Assembly: GCA_002296655.1 (NCBI GenBank) | Contig: DBIN01000056.1 | Span: 1 to 42,410, forward strand | Direction: 5' to 3' | From: Acinetobacter sp. UBA801 | Lineage (GTDB): Bacteria > Pseudomonadota > Gammaproteobacteria > Pseudomonadales > Moraxellaceae | DNA: 42,410 nucleotides | Shown here: positions 8,933 to 18,716 of the stretch, piece after piece | Layout: every line of letters starts with the position of its first letter | Numbering within the stretch: the stretch's first letter is position 1 | The notes under the pieces: generated by a model | Database searches by the model: none | The model's input: only the letters and a program-made list of their open reading frames with translations | Told to the model about the DNA's origin: nothing | Translations under genes and position numbers: made by a program

Positions 8933-11617
8933 TTACACTCCTACCGCGACTGAAACAGGCTCAGCAAGAGATACCGTTGGTGCGAGACCAATTGGGTAGC
9001 CAATATAACCTGTAGGTAAATATTCAATCACTTGCACTGGCAACACGATAGATGTTTCGCCTGTTTGTACAGTAATTTTTTGACCATCTTGTAGATTCAA
9101 ACGCTGTGCATCCTGCGTACCTACAGCAAATACTGCTTCAGGAATACGTGATTCCATTGCAGGTGTTTTCACCGTAAATTCACCCGATGCAAAAATGTGA
9201 TGCATTGGAATTAAACGGAAGCTGTCTGGATTAGCAAGCACTGGTGCAGGTGCAACATAGCTACGTGCAGGACGTTTTGCCAAACGGTCGAATAAACGAA
9301 TACCTGAGTCGCCACCTTTTAAGTGACCACCTACGCTGTCTTGGAATTTGTTCCAAGCTTGTGGCGAGTTCCAACCTGCAGACCATGCAAATGGTACAAG
9401 TGCCGCTGGCGTTTGATTACCTACATAACCTTCCATAGAGAACGTTAATGCAGAATCGACATCGACAGGTTGTTTCGGCTCGTGAATAGATAACGGCGCA
9501 CGCATAGCTGTACGACCTGAGTAACGACGTGGTTCACGCGCAACTTTCAAGCCATGTACACGGAAGCCTGCATCTGGTGCAACATCCTGAATTGCTTCAA
9601 GTGCTGGAACATTTTTCGCAACAGATTCAATCACGTCATCTAAAACAGTCCAGGAAATTGCTTTACCTTTTAAGCCTGTTTCAAGCGCGTGTAACCAGCG
9701 CCAAGATTCCTTAATCGCCAATTCAGGTTTGTAGTAGCTTGGGTCATAAACTTGGAAGAAGCGTTGTGCACGACCTTCCTGACTCACCACCGTACCATCA
9801 CCTTCCGCAAAGCTTGCTGCAGAAAGTACGATATTGGCTTTTTGCACAGTTGCTGTTTCAGAATGATCTAACACAATGACATCTTGTGCTTTAGCCAAAG
9901 CGGCATCAACTTGTGCCGCAGGTAAACGACGGTATAAGTCATTTTCAACCACAATCACAGCATCATAATCTTGTGCAAATGCTTGCTCTAAGCTTTGACC
10001 ACCAAAAATAGCCAAGCCCATTGAGTTCACTTCTGGCACAGTTAAGCTTAAACCTGCATTTGCGCCCAAGTTTTGTGCCACTTGTGCAGCCGCTTCCATA
10101 ATGGCAGCTTCTTGTAAGCTTGTACCTGAAATCACCAATGGCTTTTTCGCAGCTTTTAACGTGTCGGCAATAGTTTGTGCAAATGCTTTAGCATCGTCAT
10201 CTAAACCAGTGATTACATCGCCTACTACTGCAGCTGCAATCGCAAAACCTAAACGTGCAATATCGTTTGGAGAAGCAACCACTTCACCAGTTGCGACATC
10301 AGCTAAACGGGTTTGTGTTGCAGCCAAAATGTAAATTGGTGATTTTGCATCTTGCGCAATACGTTGTACAGGTTCAGCCAACCAGTCTGGGGTACGACGC
10401 TCTGCCGCCATTTCTTTGGCTTTATTTTTCGCCGCTTGACGCACAGACAACGCCATACGTGGTGCAGTTTGGGTTAAATCTTCACCCAAAATTAACACAG
10501 CATCGTAATCTTCAATTTCACGCATACCTGGGTTGTAAATACCTTCGGTTTGCATGATTGAAGCTGCAAGCTCTACCAAGTTTTGCTCTTTTTGCGATAA
10601 GCCCGTTGAGTAGTTGTCTTGACCCACTAACTCACGCAAAGTAAAGTTTGATTCAAGCGATGCACGTGGCGAACCAATACCCAAAACTTTTTTGCCTTGA
10701 ACTTTGGCAATAATCGTATCAAGTGCAGTATCTACAGAAACGGTTTCTACACTCGCACCATTACGGAACTGTGGCTGACGTGGACGATCTTCACGGTTCA
10801 CATAACCTGTACCGAAACGACCTTTGTCGCACAGGAAGTATTGGTTAACTTCACCGTTAAAGCGGTTTTCTACACGACGTAATTCGCCATAACGCTCACC
10901 TGGAGAAATGTTACAGCCAGAAGAACAGCCTTGGCATACGCTTGGCGCATACTGCATGTCCCACTTACGGTTATAACGTGCAGAGTGCGTTTTGTCGGTA
11001 AATACACCTGTTGGACATACTTCAGTCAAGTTACCAGAGAATTCAGATTCCAAAGTACCCGATTCAGGACGACCAAAGTAAACACGTGATGCGTTGGCAT
11101 AAACGCCAAAGTCTGTACCACCTGCATAGTCTTTGTAGTAACGCACACAACGATAACATGCGATACAACGGTTCATTTCATGTGCAATGAACGAACCTAG
11201 CTCTTGGTTATAGTGCGTACGTTTGGTGAAGCGGTAACGACGACGGTCATGCTGCGTCATTACAGTCATATCTTGTAAATGACAGTGACCACCTTCTTCA
11301 CAGACTGGACAGTCGTGCGGGTGGTTCGTCATCAAGAACTCTACAATTGAAGCACGGAACTCAGTCGCTTCCTTGTCTTCAATAGAGATATAGGTATTGT
11401 CAGCAGCAGGTGTCATACATGACATCACCAAGCGACCACGAGTATCTTCAGGGTTCGCATATTGGGTCACGGCACATTGACGGCAAGAACCGACAGAACC
11501 TAAGGATGGATGCCAACAAAAGTACGGAATGTCGATCCCAAGGCTCAAACATGCTTGCAGCAAGTTTTCCGAGCCATTGACTTCGTACGATTTTCCATCG
11601 ACATGAATTGTAGCCAT
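8933..11617 (-). CDS. nuoG: NADH-quinone oxidoreductase subunit G
   Basis: Largest peripheral-arm subunit (894 residues; E. coli about 908), holding several iron-sulfur clusters of the electron wire. The N-terminal 2Fe-2S ferredoxin domain has C34, C45, C48 and C67. Then comes the His/Cys set in [13 protein letters not shown] (around 100-112) for cluster N5, and the C-x2-C-x2-C motif in [12 protein letters not shown] molybdopterin-oxidoreductase-like domain that does not bind the cofactor follows. The C-x2-C-x3-C motif Q-G-C-S-S-G-C-N-I (near 229-237), the site of the extra N7 cluster in E. coli-type enzymes, is present. The gene is separated from nuoF by 11 bases. Confidence 0.97.
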   Translation of the reverse strand: MATIHVDGKSYEVNGSENLLQACLSLGIDIPYFCWHPSLGSVGSCRQCAVTQYANPEDTRGRLVMSCMTPAADNTYISIEDKEATEFRASIVEFLMTNHPHDCPVCEEGGHCHLQDMTVMTQHDRRRYRFTKRTHYNQELGSFIAHEMNRCIACYRCVRYYKDYAGGTDFGVYANASRVYFGRPESGTLESEFSGNLTEVCPTGVFTDKTHSARYNRKWDMQYAPSVCQGCSSGCNISPGERYGELRRVENRFNGEVNQYFLCDKGRFGTGYVNREDRPRQPQFRNGASVETVSVDTALDTIIAKVQGKKVLGIGSPRASLESNFTLRELVGQDNYSTGLSQKEQNLVELAASIMQTEGIYNPGMREIEDYDAVLILGEDLTQTAPRMALSVRQAAKNKAKEMAAERRTPDWLAEPVQRIAQDAKSPIYILAATQTRLADVATGEVVASPNDIARLGFAIAAAVVGDVITGLDDDAKAFAQTIADTLKAAKKPLVISGTSLQEAAIMEAAAQVAQNLGANAGLSLTVPEVNSMGLAIFGGQSLEQAFAQDYDAVIVVENDLYRRLPAAQVDAALAKAQDVIVLDHSETATVQKANIVLSAASFAEGDGTVVSQEGRAQRFFQVYDPSYYKPELAIKESWRWLHALETGLKGKAISWTVLDDVIESVAKNVPALEAIQDVAPDAGFRVHGLKVAREPRRYSGRTAMRAPLSIHEPKQPVDVDSALTFSMEGYVGNQTPAALVPFAWSAGWNSPQAWNKFQDSVGGHLKGGDSGIRLFDRLAKRPARSYVAPAPVLANPDSFRLIPMHHIFASGEFTVKTPAMESRIPEAVFAVGTQDAQRLNLQDGQKITVQTGETSIVLPVQVIEYLPTGYIGYPIGLAPTVSLAEPVSVAVGV

Positions 11618-11628
11618 AGTCGAATTCC

Positions 11629-12966
11629 TTAAGCTTGTTCTACGTTGCTAGCTTGAGCAGCAGGACGGCTATTTGCCACTTTTGCTTCAAACTCGCTACG
11701 GAAATATTTGAGTGCGCCCATTAATGGCTCCATCGCACCTGGTGCGTGAGCACAGAAGGTCTTACCAATCCACAATTTTTTGGTGAGTTCTTGAAGATGT
11801 TGAATGTCTTCTTCTTTTCCTTCCCCATTCTCAATTGCTTTGAGTGCTTTCACAGCCCATGGTAAGCCATCACGACATGGCGTACAGAAACCACATGATT
11901 CGCGCGCAAAGAATTCTTCTAAGTTACGGGTTGCAGAAACCATACATTGGGTTTCATCGACCACCATCAGCAAACACGTACCTAAACGTGAACCTGCTTT
12001 CATGATGCTCTCTGCATCCATTGGCAAGTCAATGTGTTCTGCCGCCAAGAAGTCAGTAGATGCACCACCCGGTAACCATGCTTTTAGCTTCAAGCCATCA
12101 CGCATGCCACCCGCATAGTCTTCAATCACTTCACGTGCAGTCGTACCAAATGGCAGTTCCCATAGACCTGGGAATTTCACCTTACCAGAAGCCCCGTAAA
12201 TTTTTGTGCCAGGATCTTTCGATTTGCCTGCAGATAAACCGATATACCACTCTGCACCACGTAACATGATTGCAGGTAAGTTGTTATAGGTTTCTACGTT
12301 GTTGACAATCGTTGGACGACCCCATGCCCCTGCAACTTGCGGGAATGGTGGTTTAGTACGTGGGTTTGCACGGCGACCTTCAAGCGAGTTAATCAATGCA
12401 GTTTCTTCACCACAGATATAACGACCTGCGCCTGTGTGCACGTATAGCTCAAAGCCCCAACCTGTACCCAAAATGTTTTCGCCCAAATAACCTTTAGCAC
12501 GAATTTGCTCAATTGCTTCATTTAAGTACTGTGCAGCTTCGATATATTCGCCACGAATAAAGATATAACCGTGTGTAGCTTCAAGCGTATAAGCTGCAAT
12601 CAACATACCCTCAATCAGTTGGTGAGGAAGTTTTTCCATCAACAAACGGTCTTTAAAAGTACCTGGTTCCATCTCATCGGCATTACAAATCAGGTAACGT
12701 GGACCAGAATTGTCGTTTGGCGCCATCAGTGACCATTTGATCCCTGCTGGGAAGCCTGCACCACCACGACCTTTTACTGTCGCAGCTTTAATCACTTCAA
12801 GCACATCTTTAGGCGGCATAGAAATCGCTTTCTTAAAGCCTGCATAACCTTCTAGCGCTTCGTAATCATCTGCATTACGCACGTGCTCTTGCTTGCTTAA
12901 ACGCCAAGTTAATGGATGCGTTTCTGGGTTACCGTCACCATAAATTGGTCTTGGTTCGGTATTCAT
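11629..12966 (-). CDS. nuoF: NADH-quinone oxidoreductase subunit F (FMN and NADH site)
   Basis: NADH dehydrogenase module subunit that binds NADH, FMN and 4Fe-4S cluster N3. It is 445 residues, the same as in E. coli. The nucleotide-binding loops [10 protein letters not shown] (around 67-76) and [14 protein letters not shown] (around 178-191) are intact. The cluster ligands are C358, C361, C364 (E-S-C-G-F-C-T-P-C) and C405. The ATG overlaps the last four bases of nuoE, so E and F, which form a tight subcomplex, are translationally coupled. A short Ala/Gln-rich tail ends the protein. Confidence 0.97.
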   Translation of the reverse strand: MNTEPRPIYGDGNPETHPLTWRLSKQEHVRNADDYEALEGYAGFKKAISMPPKDVLEVIKAATVKGRGGAGFPAGIKWSLMAPNDNSGPRYLICNADEMEPGTFKDRLLMEKLPHQLIEGMLIAAYTLEATHGYIFIRGEYIEAAQYLNEAIEQIRAKGYLGENILGTGWGFELYVHTGAGRYICGEETALINSLEGRRANPRTKPPFPQVAGAWGRPTIVNNVETYNNLPAIMLRGAEWYIGLSAGKSKDPGTKIYGASGKVKFPGLWELPFGTTAREVIEDYAGGMRDGLKLKAWLPGGASTDFLAAEHIDLPMDAESIMKAGSRLGTCLLMVVDETQCMVSATRNLEEFFARESCGFCTPCRDGLPWAVKALKAIENGEGKEEDIQHLQELTKKLWIGKTFCAHAPGAMEPLMGALKYFRSEFEAKVANSRPAAQASNVEQA

Positions 12967-13472
12967 ACATACTTCTCCAATAACTGTTGCACCGATGTCA
13001 CCTCAACTAAACCGTGAGTATCTTCATCAATCATCAAGGTTGGCCCCTTGTCGCAATTCCCTAAACAGCAAATTGGCAATAACGTGAAACGACCATCTGC
13101 AGTCGTTTGACCAAACTGAATGCCTAATTCACGCTGGAATGCTTCTGCCAGTGTTTCTGCACCCATCAGGAAGCATGCAATCGAGTCACACAATAAAATC
13201 ACGTGGCGACCTACAGGCTGGCGATAAATACGGTTATAGAAAGTTGCAACACCTTCTAAATCAGCAACGCTGATGGTGAGAAGCTGTGCAATTGCATTTA
13301 ACTGCGCGTCATCTACCCAGCCATTACGGCGCTGTACACACTTCAAGGCATCCAAAGATGCTGCACGTGGGTACGGATAATGGCCAATGTGATGTTCAAT
13401 TTCATGGATTTCTTCTGTAGTTAAAATCCCTTCAACATTCACACGTGGCTTTTTATCAGTCAAAATCATCAT
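12963..13472 (-). CDS. nuoE: NADH-quinone oxidoreductase subunit E
   Basis: Thioredoxin-fold subunit of the NADH module that carries 2Fe-2S cluster N1a. It has 169 residues (E. coli 166). The four ligands are visible as C95 and C100 (L-C-D-S-I-A-C) and C136 and C140 (C-L-G-N-C-D). The helical N-terminus contains [10 protein letters not shown], typical of NuoE. Two Met codons start the frame in tandem and either could be used. It sits 14 bases after nuoCD and overlaps nuoF by four bases. Confidence 0.96.
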   Translation of the reverse strand: MMILTDKKPRVNVEGILTTEEIHEIEHHIGHYPYPRAASLDALKCVQRRNGWVDDAQLNAIAQLLTISVADLEGVATFYNRIYRQPVGRHVILLCDSIACFLMGAETLAEAFQRELGIQFGQTTADGRFTLLPICCLGNCDKGPTLMIDEDTHGLVEVTSVQQLLEKYV

Positions 13473-13486
13473 AATGCGTTTACCCC

Positions 13487-15274
13487 TTAGCGATCCACGT
13501 CTGCCATTACGACGTCAATGGTCGCTAAATAAATGATTAAGTCAGATACCAGACTGCCGTTAATCACAGAAGGCATTTGCTGTAAATGCGTGAAAGTTGG
13601 TGTACGAATACGGGTACGGTAACTCATCGTCGACTTATCTGAAGTCAAGTAATAGTTAGATGCACCTTTCACCACTTCTGCCATTACAGATGCTTCACCA
13701 GCAGGCATTACAGGACCCCAAGACACGCTTAAGAAGTGCGTAATCAAGGTTTCAATATCTTGTAATGTCTTGTCTTTTGGTGGTGGAACAGCCAATGGAT
13801 GGTCTGCTTTATATGGACCAGAAGGCATGTTATCTAGACATTGTTTGATGATTTTCAATGACTCTTCGATTTCACGGAAGTGTACCAATACACGTGCGTA
13901 AGCATCGCCTTCGTACTCTACTGGCACGTCAAAGTCATAGTTTTCATAACCACTGTATGGACGGTATTTACGCACGTCAAAGTCGATACCTGTTGCACGT
14001 AGACCAGTACCTGTTACACCCCACGCCAAAGCAGATTTCGCATCATACTGTGCAACGCCTTGCGTACGACCCATGAATACTGAGTTGCGTAATGCCGCAG
14101 TGTAGTATTCATTCATACGTTTTGGCATCCACTCCAAGATTTCACGAATCAGGTGCTGCCAGTTGTTTGGTAGGTCGTGTGCGGTACCACCAATACGGAA
14201 CCATGCTGGGTGCATACGGTAACCAGTAATGGCTTCAATCGCATCGTAGATTTTTTGACGGTCTGCGAACATATAGAATACAGGGGTCATACCGCCCGCA
14301 TCCTGAATTGCAGTACCAATGAACAATAAGTGGTTATTGATACGGAATAATTCCGACATCATTACACGAATACATTGTGCACGATCTGGCACAGTAATAC
14401 CTGCCAGTTGCTCCACACCCATCACATACGGCATGTTTTGGGCACAACCACCTAGGTAGTCCACACGGTCTGTATAAGGAATGAATGAATGCCAAGTTTG
14501 ACGTTCAGCCATCTTTTCCACACCACGGTGGTGATAGCCGATATCTGGCACACAGTCTTTCACTTCTTCACCATCCAACTGCAAAATTACACGGAACGCA
14601 CCGTGTGCAGATGGGTGGTTAGGACCCAAGTTCAAGAACATGAAGTCTTCGTCTTTATTACCGCGCTTTAAGCCCCAATCTTCAGGCACAAAGCGTAGGT
14701 GTTCCTGCTCGAAGTCTTGTTTGGCTTGGTTCTGCATGTACGGGGTATATTCCGTTGCACGTGCAGAATACTCTTTACGTAACGGGTGACCTTCCCAATA
14801 TGTTGGCAACAAAATACGACGGAGCATTGGATGCCCTTCGAAGTTGATACCAAACATATCGTAAGCTTCACGTTCGTACCAGTTGGCATTTGGCCAAATG
14901 TTGGTTGCTGTAGGAATATTGAGATCACTCTCATTCAAGGCAACTTTAATACGAATGTCCGTGTTACGCTCAAGCGATAACAAGTGATAGAACACAGTAA
15001 AGTCAGACGCAGGTAGACCGTCGCGGTGAGTACGTAAACGCTCGTCTACCGCAGACAAATCGAACAACATCACGTATGGACGTGACACTGTACGCAAGAA
15101 CATTAAAACTTCTTGTACACGTGCGCGCTCAACCCAGACTGTTGGAAAATCTTCAAAAGTCGTTTGCACGTAGAAGTTCTCACCAAATTTGGTTTTGAGC
15201 TCTTCTACAATTGCAAATGCTGGGCGTGAATCAACTGCTGTTGATTCTGGCATAGCAATGTCAGTTTCAGCCAT
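13487..15274 (-). CDS. nuoC: NADH-quinone oxidoreductase fused subunit C/D
   Basis: A single 595-residue protein combines NuoC (30-kDa-like, about residues 1-190) with NuoD (49-kDa-like, about 205-595), the fused form known from E. coli and other gammaproteobacteria. The NuoC part has the [12 protein letters not shown] motif (around 132-143). The NuoD part has the quinone-site signature [10 protein letters not shown] (around 216-225) and [11 protein letters not shown] (around 244-254). The protein forms the quinone-reaction chamber with NuoB and NuoH. It lies 85 bp downstream of nuoB, the widest gap inside the operon. The gene is often written nuoCD. Confidence 0.97.
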   Translation of the reverse strand: MAETDIAMPESTAVDSRPAFAIVEELKTKFGENFYVQTTFEDFPTVWVERARVQEVLMFLRTVSRPYVMLFDLSAVDERLRTHRDGLPASDFTVFYHLLSLERNTDIRIKVALNESDLNIPTATNIWPNANWYEREAYDMFGINFEGHPMLRRILLPTYWEGHPLRKEYSARATEYTPYMQNQAKQDFEQEHLRFVPEDWGLKRGNKDEDFMFLNLGPNHPSAHGAFRVILQLDGEEVKDCVPDIGYHHRGVEKMAERQTWHSFIPYTDRVDYLGGCAQNMPYVMGVEQLAGITVPDRAQCIRVMMSELFRINNHLLFIGTAIQDAGGMTPVFYMFADRQKIYDAIEAITGYRMHPAWFRIGGTAHDLPNNWQHLIREILEWMPKRMNEYYTAALRNSVFMGRTQGVAQYDAKSALAWGVTGTGLRATGIDFDVRKYRPYSGYENYDFDVPVEYEGDAYARVLVHFREIEESLKIIKQCLDNMPSGPYKADHPLAVPPPKDKTLQDIETLITHFLSVSWGPVMPAGEASVMAEVVKGASNYYLTSDKSTMSYRTRIRTPTFTHLQQMPSVINGSLVSDLIIYLATIDVVMADVDR

Positions 15275-15324
15275 TGGCTTGGCTTCCTATTTAATACAAA
15301 TTCAGTCAACCTAAACGACAACTA

Positions 15325-15337
15325 CACCCCTCGGGTG
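15325..15337. other. Small GC-rich hairpin between nuoB and nuoCD
   Basis: CACCC and GGGTG face each other across a three-base loop in the 85-bp nuoB-nuoCD gap. On the operon strand there is no T-run behind it, so it is not a normal terminator. It could protect or process the polycistronic mRNA, or it may be chance. Confidence 0.35.
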
Positions 15338-15359
15338 CATCAATATTTGTACGTTTAAA

Positions 15360-16037
15360 TTATTTAATTTCATCCATAGAGCGTAAGTTTTTCACCGCAA
15401 TACGCTGTGCATTCTTACGGTCACGTTCTGGCATCATCTTCGGCTTATACACTGGCTTAAGATCATCACCAATCACCGCAGACAACGGACGACGCTCTAA
15501 TTGAATTTGGTCTTGTAATAACATTAATGCTTGAATTAATGCTTCAGGACGTGGTGGGCAACCTGGAATATACACATCCACAGGAATGATTTTATCCACA
15601 CCTTGTACAACTGAATAAATGTCGTACATACCACCTGAGTTTGCGCATGCGCCCATTGAGATAACCCATTTAGGCTCAAGCATTTGCTCGTACAAACGCT
15701 GAATTACAGGTGCCATTTTCACAAAACACGTACCTGCAACAATCATCAAGTCTGCCTGACGCGGTGAAGCACGAATAACCTCGGCACCAAAACGTGACAA
15801 GTCATGCACGCCTGTTAAGGTCGTTGCATACTCTACGTAGCAGCACGATGTACCAAAGTTGAACGGCCAAACTGAGTTCTTACGTCCCCAGTTTACTGCT
15901 GTATGTGCCAAGTCCTCTAAACGAGTCATGAACACATTTTTATTCACTTCTTCTTCAAGCGGATCTGTAACGATTTGACGCTCTTGAAGTGGATATTGAT
16001 CAGCATCGGGATTCGCACGGGTTAAGGTATATTTCAT
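15360..16037 (-). CDS. nuoB: NADH-quinone oxidoreductase subunit B (cluster N2)
   Basis: Holds 4Fe-4S cluster N2, the last electron donor to quinone. It has 225 residues (E. coli 220). The tandem-cysteine signature F-G-T-S-C65-C66-Y-V-E-Y is present with the other ligands C131 (M-G-A-C-A-N-S-G-G) and C160 (I-P-G-C-P-P-R-P). The start at 16037 has AAGGAG at good distance. The C-terminal 25 residues are Arg/Lys-rich. It is the second gene of the operon, six bases after the nuoA stop. Confidence 0.97.
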   Translation of the reverse strand: MKYTLTRANPDADQYPLQERQIVTDPLEEEVNKNVFMTRLEDLAHTAVNWGRKNSVWPFNFGTSCCYVEYATTLTGVHDLSRFGAEVIRASPRQADLMIVAGTCFVKMAPVIQRLYEQMLEPKWVISMGACANSGGMYDIYSVVQGVDKIIPVDVYIPGCPPRPEALIQALMLLQDQIQLERRPLSAVIGDDLKPVYKPKMMPERDRKNAQRIAVKNLRSMDEIK

Positions 16038-16043
16038 CCCGAG

Positions 16044-16589
16044 TTACTCCTTGTCAGATGAGGTAGTCGCAGATTTTTTTACACGACCAGAGGATTGAGC
16101 TGGAATTTGACCGGTAGGGTCCATAACCAATTCTTCAATTGAGTTAAAGCGTGTGATTTCTGCAAGATCCATATTTGGCGACCCAATTTTAGGTTTAATC
16201 CCTGCTGCTTTACGCTTATCAGATGGAGCCCAGTTCAGCGCACCAGTTGATAATTCATAAATTAAGCCAACGAGTAAAACTAAAATAAATACAGCAGCCG
16301 TTACAAAGCCCACCCAACCTACTTCACGAACAGAAGCTGCCCATGCGTATAGATAAAGTGCTTCCAAGTCGAAAACAACGAAGAAAATTGCAACCAAATA
16401 GAACTTTGCAGATAAGCGGATACGTGCTCCACCAGCACCTACAACACCCGACTCAAACTGCTCTTGCTTTGCACGCCCCCATGATTTACCCCCAAGGAGT
16501 AAAGGAACGGTCAGCATAAAGACGCATAAAAATGTAACGCCGATCACGAAGGCAATAATTGCCCATTCGTATGGAGTAATGGCACTCAT
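16044..16589 (-). CDS. nuoA: NADH-quinone oxidoreductase subunit A, with long C-terminal tail
   Basis: Three-helix membrane subunit near the quinone site. Conserved parts are the Q-E-Q-F-E-S-G loop after the first helix and [12 protein letters not shown] in the second. The start is set at the ATG at 16589 rather than 16673. It begins M-S-A-I-T-P-Y-E-W directly before helix 1 and has AGGAG upstream, while the 28 extra residues of the longer frame look like untranslated leader. The 181-residue product is about 34 residues longer than E. coli NuoA (147). The excess is a hydrophilic C-terminal tail ending in a Ser/Thr/Lys-rich stretch. It is the first gene of the nuo operon. Confidence 0.95.
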   Translation of the reverse strand: MSAITPYEWAIIAFVIGVTFLCVFMLTVPLLLGGKSWGRAKQEQFESGVVGAGGARIRLSAKFYLVAIFFVVFDLEALYLYAWAASVREVGWVGFVTAAVFILVLLVGLIYELSTGALNWAPSDKRKAAGIKPKIGSPNMDLAEITRFNSIEELVMDPTGQIPAQSSGRVKKSATTSSDKE

Positions 16590-16677
16590 GCGGGGATAAC
16601 TCCTGGCAGGCCTATTTATTAACAAAGAATGTATGTATTGGCCTTCAAATACACCAAACACAAAATTAATCACGCCA

Positions 16678-16683
16678 ATTGTA
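16678..16683 (-). promoter_or_regulatory. Candidate -10 box of the nuo operon
   Basis: The minus strand reads TACAAT here, leaving a leader of about 80 nt before nuoA. The hexamer 17 bp upstream matches TTGACA poorly, so this is tentative. Confidence 0.3.
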
Positions 16684-16916
16684 CCTGATTTATGATTTCA
16701 CTTGCTAGTTCATAAGTCTTAGTCTTTCGGATGATTTTTTATTCAAATACTTGATATTTTAGAATTCCACTACTCCGCAGGGCTCTTAATCGCTTTAATA
16801 AATAGATAAATCAGTTGTGATTATTTTTTCCATAACACCAATTGAGCGCTTCGTTGCAGAGTTTTTAAATTTATAGCGAGATCTTCGCAACTTCAGGTTT
16901 CAGCTTAGTTTAAGCC

Positions 16917-16932
16917 ACACAAAAGTTTGTGT
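16917..16932. promoter_or_regulatory. AT-rich perfect palindrome upstream of the unknown gene
   Basis: ACACAAA and TTTGTGT are separated by AG and followed by ATTTTTT. It lies about 100 bp before the start of the 118-residue gene. A repressor operator or an AT-rich terminator hairpin are both possible; no protein partner is recognisable. Confidence 0.35.
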
Positions 16933-17029
16933 ATTTTTTGCAACTTAAGCCCTGAGTTTCTTTAATTTTTCGCCCAGAGTGTGCTATTCCTAGTAAGCAT
17001 TAAAAATTTGAATAATAAGGAGTAAACAC

Positions 17030-17386
17030 ATGAGCTTAGACTATACCCACAAACCAAATTACTTTATGTTTGCGCAATTATTTATTCGTCATTTGCAAAA
17101 TTATTTTGAAAAGCATCCTGATGCACAAAATGCAATTTTTGACCTGCGTGATATTTATGAATTATTTCGCCAAGACAAAGCATCTGCCACCATTAATTTA
17201 GACGGTATTATGAATATTGCAGATGAATACCGTCTAGAAACCCTACAGGGCGATCAAAAATTAATTAGTCGTTATGCGATTGATCCACAAAACAATTCTT
17301 TATTGGTCGATTTTAACCGTGAGGCTTTAGACAGCTTAAAACAAGGCAAAGCAATTTTGCCACCTGATGCAACCCTGCAAGAATAA
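17030..17386 (+). CDS. Conserved-looking hypothetical protein, 118 aa
   Basis: I do not recognise this protein. It is soluble, with no signal peptide or membrane segment. It looks mainly helical at first (residues 1-55, rich in Phe, Leu and Asp/Arg pairs: F-D-L-R-D-I-Y-E-L-F around 44-53), then has a probable beta-rich half ending in A-I-L-P-P-D-A. The start is well supported by AAGGAG 8 nt before the ATG, and codon use resembles the neighbours, so a real gene is likely. It stands alone between nuoA (divergent) and ispA (convergent) and has no visible functional partner. The MITE-like element begins 25 bp after its stop. Confidence 0.8.
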   Translation: MSLDYTHKPNYFMFAQLFIRHLQNYFEKHPDAQNAIFDLRDIYELFRQDKASATINLDGIMNIADEYRLETLQGDQKLISRYAIDPQNNSLLVDFNREALDSLKQGKAILPPDATLQE

Positions 17387-17410
17387 AGCCGTATAGAATC
17401 TGCATTAAAG

Positions 17411-17514
17411 TAGACCTCTTGCGAAAGTATAGTTTTATCTAATTTTTGAATTGGCTAAAACCTTATAAAATATAGCTTTTGACTGCTTAAAATTTGACTA
17501 ACGCAAGAAGTCTA
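17411..17514. mobile_element. Possible 104-bp MITE (non-autonomous element)
   Basis: TAGACCTCTTGCG (17411-17423) is mirrored by CGCAAGAAGTCTA (17502-17514): 12 of 13 bases pair as terminal inverted repeats. Weaker similarity runs inward to about 24 bp (A-G-T and A-x-T-T shared at matching positions). The outermost TA on each side could be a duplicated TA target, as left by several IS families with short repeats. The interior is AT-rich and has no reading frame. A parent transposase is not in the window. The alternative is a simple hairpin between two convergent genes, but the stem ends are 78 bp apart, unlike a terminator. Confidence 0.5.
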
Positions 17515-17553
17515 GTATGTCGCTTAAAACGGTTAACACTTTCCACAAAGCAC

Positions 17554-17580
17554 AAAAAAGCGAGCATCTGCTCGCTTTTA
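17554..17580 (-). terminator. Terminator between the unknown gene and ispA
   Basis: AAAAGCGAGC and GCTCGCTTTT form a perfect stem around ATCT. It follows the ispA stop by 37 bp on the minus strand. Because the A and T flanks are symmetrical, it can also stop transcription from the plus strand. Confidence 0.85.
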
Positions 17581-17616
17581 GGTATTGAGAGCCACAAGCT
17601 CCCTATCTAAAATAAT

Positions 17617-18552
17617 TTAGCTTTTACGTGACAATAAAAACTCTGAAATCTGCTGTAATGCTAAGACGGTATCAGTTTTAAAATATGCCAACGCAGCAAA
17701 AGCTTGATCGTGCAATTCTTGTGCGTAAGCCTGTGCTTTTTCTAAGCCCATGAGTGCAGGATAGGTCGACTTTTCAACTTCTTGATCTTTCCCTGCAGTT
17801 TTACCCAATACTTCTGTATCCGAAATAATATCTAAAATATCATCTTGTACCTGAAAGGCCAAACCAATCGCCTGCGCATATTCACGCAATTGCGGAATCG
17901 CTTTATCTCGTCCATCAAACACGGTCACAGCAGCCATCATCACTGCAGCAGAAATCAAGGCACCTGTTTTATTACGATGGATACTTTCCAAAGTCGCCTG
18001 ATCGACTTGTTTGCCTTCAGATTGTAAATCCATAACCTGACCACACACCATTTTTGAAGATGCTGTGGCTAAAATTTGCATCTGCTTAAGTACAATCCCC
18101 TGATCTACCGCAGCAGACTGATCAAACAAACGGCTGCCTAAAATCTCAAATGCCATCGACTGCAAAATATCACCTGCCAGCAACGCAGTATCTTCACCAA
18201 ACGCTGCATGACATGTCGGTTGGCCACGACGCAATAAGTCATTGTCCATACATGGCAAATCATCATGTGCCAATGAGTAGCAATGAATGAGTTCAATCGC
18301 AACCGCAGCACGGCGTACTGCTGCATAGTTCTGATTAGGTCTTAACGCAGCTGTGGCATAACACAAAGCAGGACGCACGCGCTTACCACCCAACATGACC
18401 GCATGATGCACAGCGGACTTTAACGGTTCTGGCAATGCAAAGGCCTCTAAAGCGGTGAGCAAGTCTTGCTGAATACGTTGTTGGGCTGCGGTTAATGCAT
18501 GCGCCTGTAAATCGTTAAGTGATGACACATTCGCCTCGAATTGTTGGTTCAT
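17617..18552 (-). CDS. ispA: Farnesyl diphosphate synthase (short-chain prenyltransferase)
   Basis: Condenses IPP with DMAPP and GPP to give farnesyl diphosphate, the precursor for undecaprenyl phosphate and quinone side chains. The 311-residue product has the first Asp-rich motif D97-D-L-P-C-M-D103 (the DDxxxxD form of bacterial FPP synthases) and the second D237-D-I-L-D241. It also has the substrate loop G-G-K-R-V-R-P and the K-T-A-G-K-D end of the active site. I took the first in-frame ATG at 18552; an upstream TTG (18606) would add 18 residues unlike the family, but no strong SD marks either. In many bacteria ispA sits with xseB and dxs; here it is alone. Confidence 0.93.
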   Translation of the reverse strand: MNQQFEANVSSLNDLQAHALTAAQQRIQQDLLTALEAFALPEPLKSAVHHAVMLGGKRVRPALCYATAALRPNQNYAAVRRAAVAIELIHCYSLAHDDLPCMDNDLLRRGQPTCHAAFGEDTALLAGDILQSMAFEILGSRLFDQSAAVDQGIVLKQMQILATASSKMVCGQVMDLQSEGKQVDQATLESIHRNKTGALISAAVMMAAVTVFDGRDKAIPQLREYAQAIGLAFQVQDDILDIISDTEVLGKTAGKDQEVEKSTYPALMGLEKAQAYAQELHDQAFAALAYFKTDTVLALQQISEFLLSRKS

Positions 18553-18649
18553 GTCTGATAAGCAGTAAGCTGCCTTGTCTGTTGCAGCATTGTACCCATA
18601 ATTCAATTTTTTTTAAGCCTTAACTGCACCGATATAGTATTTCAGCTAC

Positions 18650-18677
18650 AAAAAAGCCCCTATCGAAATAGAGGCTG
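18650..18677 (-). terminator. Terminator of prpF
   Basis: On the minus strand AGCCTCTA and TAGGGGCT pair (one T-G) around a six-base loop and lead into six T. It lies 40 bp beyond the prpF stop, between it and ispA. Confidence 0.8.
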
Positions 18678-18716
18678 AATTTTGTTTAAATTTAAAACAT
18701 CAGGTTCGTGACCAAT

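Larger units (their letters stand above)
16590..17029. other. 440-bp intergenic region between nuoA and the divergent unknown gene
   Basis: No convincing gene is seen. The part next to nuoA must hold the operon's promoter and leader. On the minus strand TACAAT (16678-16683) is a possible -10 box, about 90 bp before the nuoA start, without a clear -35. The middle is AT-rich and unremarkable. Towards the plus-strand gene lies a perfect 7-bp palindrome, ACACAAA/TTTGTGT (16917-16932), followed by a T-run; it could be an operator or a weak terminator. Confidence 0.6.

Noticed and set aside
16590..16673. Longer nuoA start at 16673
   Set aside because: The 28 extra residues precede the first helix without family similarity, and the ATG at 16589 has a good SD.
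18553..18606. TTG start giving a 329-residue IspA
   Set aside because: The extra 18 residues are not family-like and the first in-frame ATG is at 18552, although neither has a strong SD.
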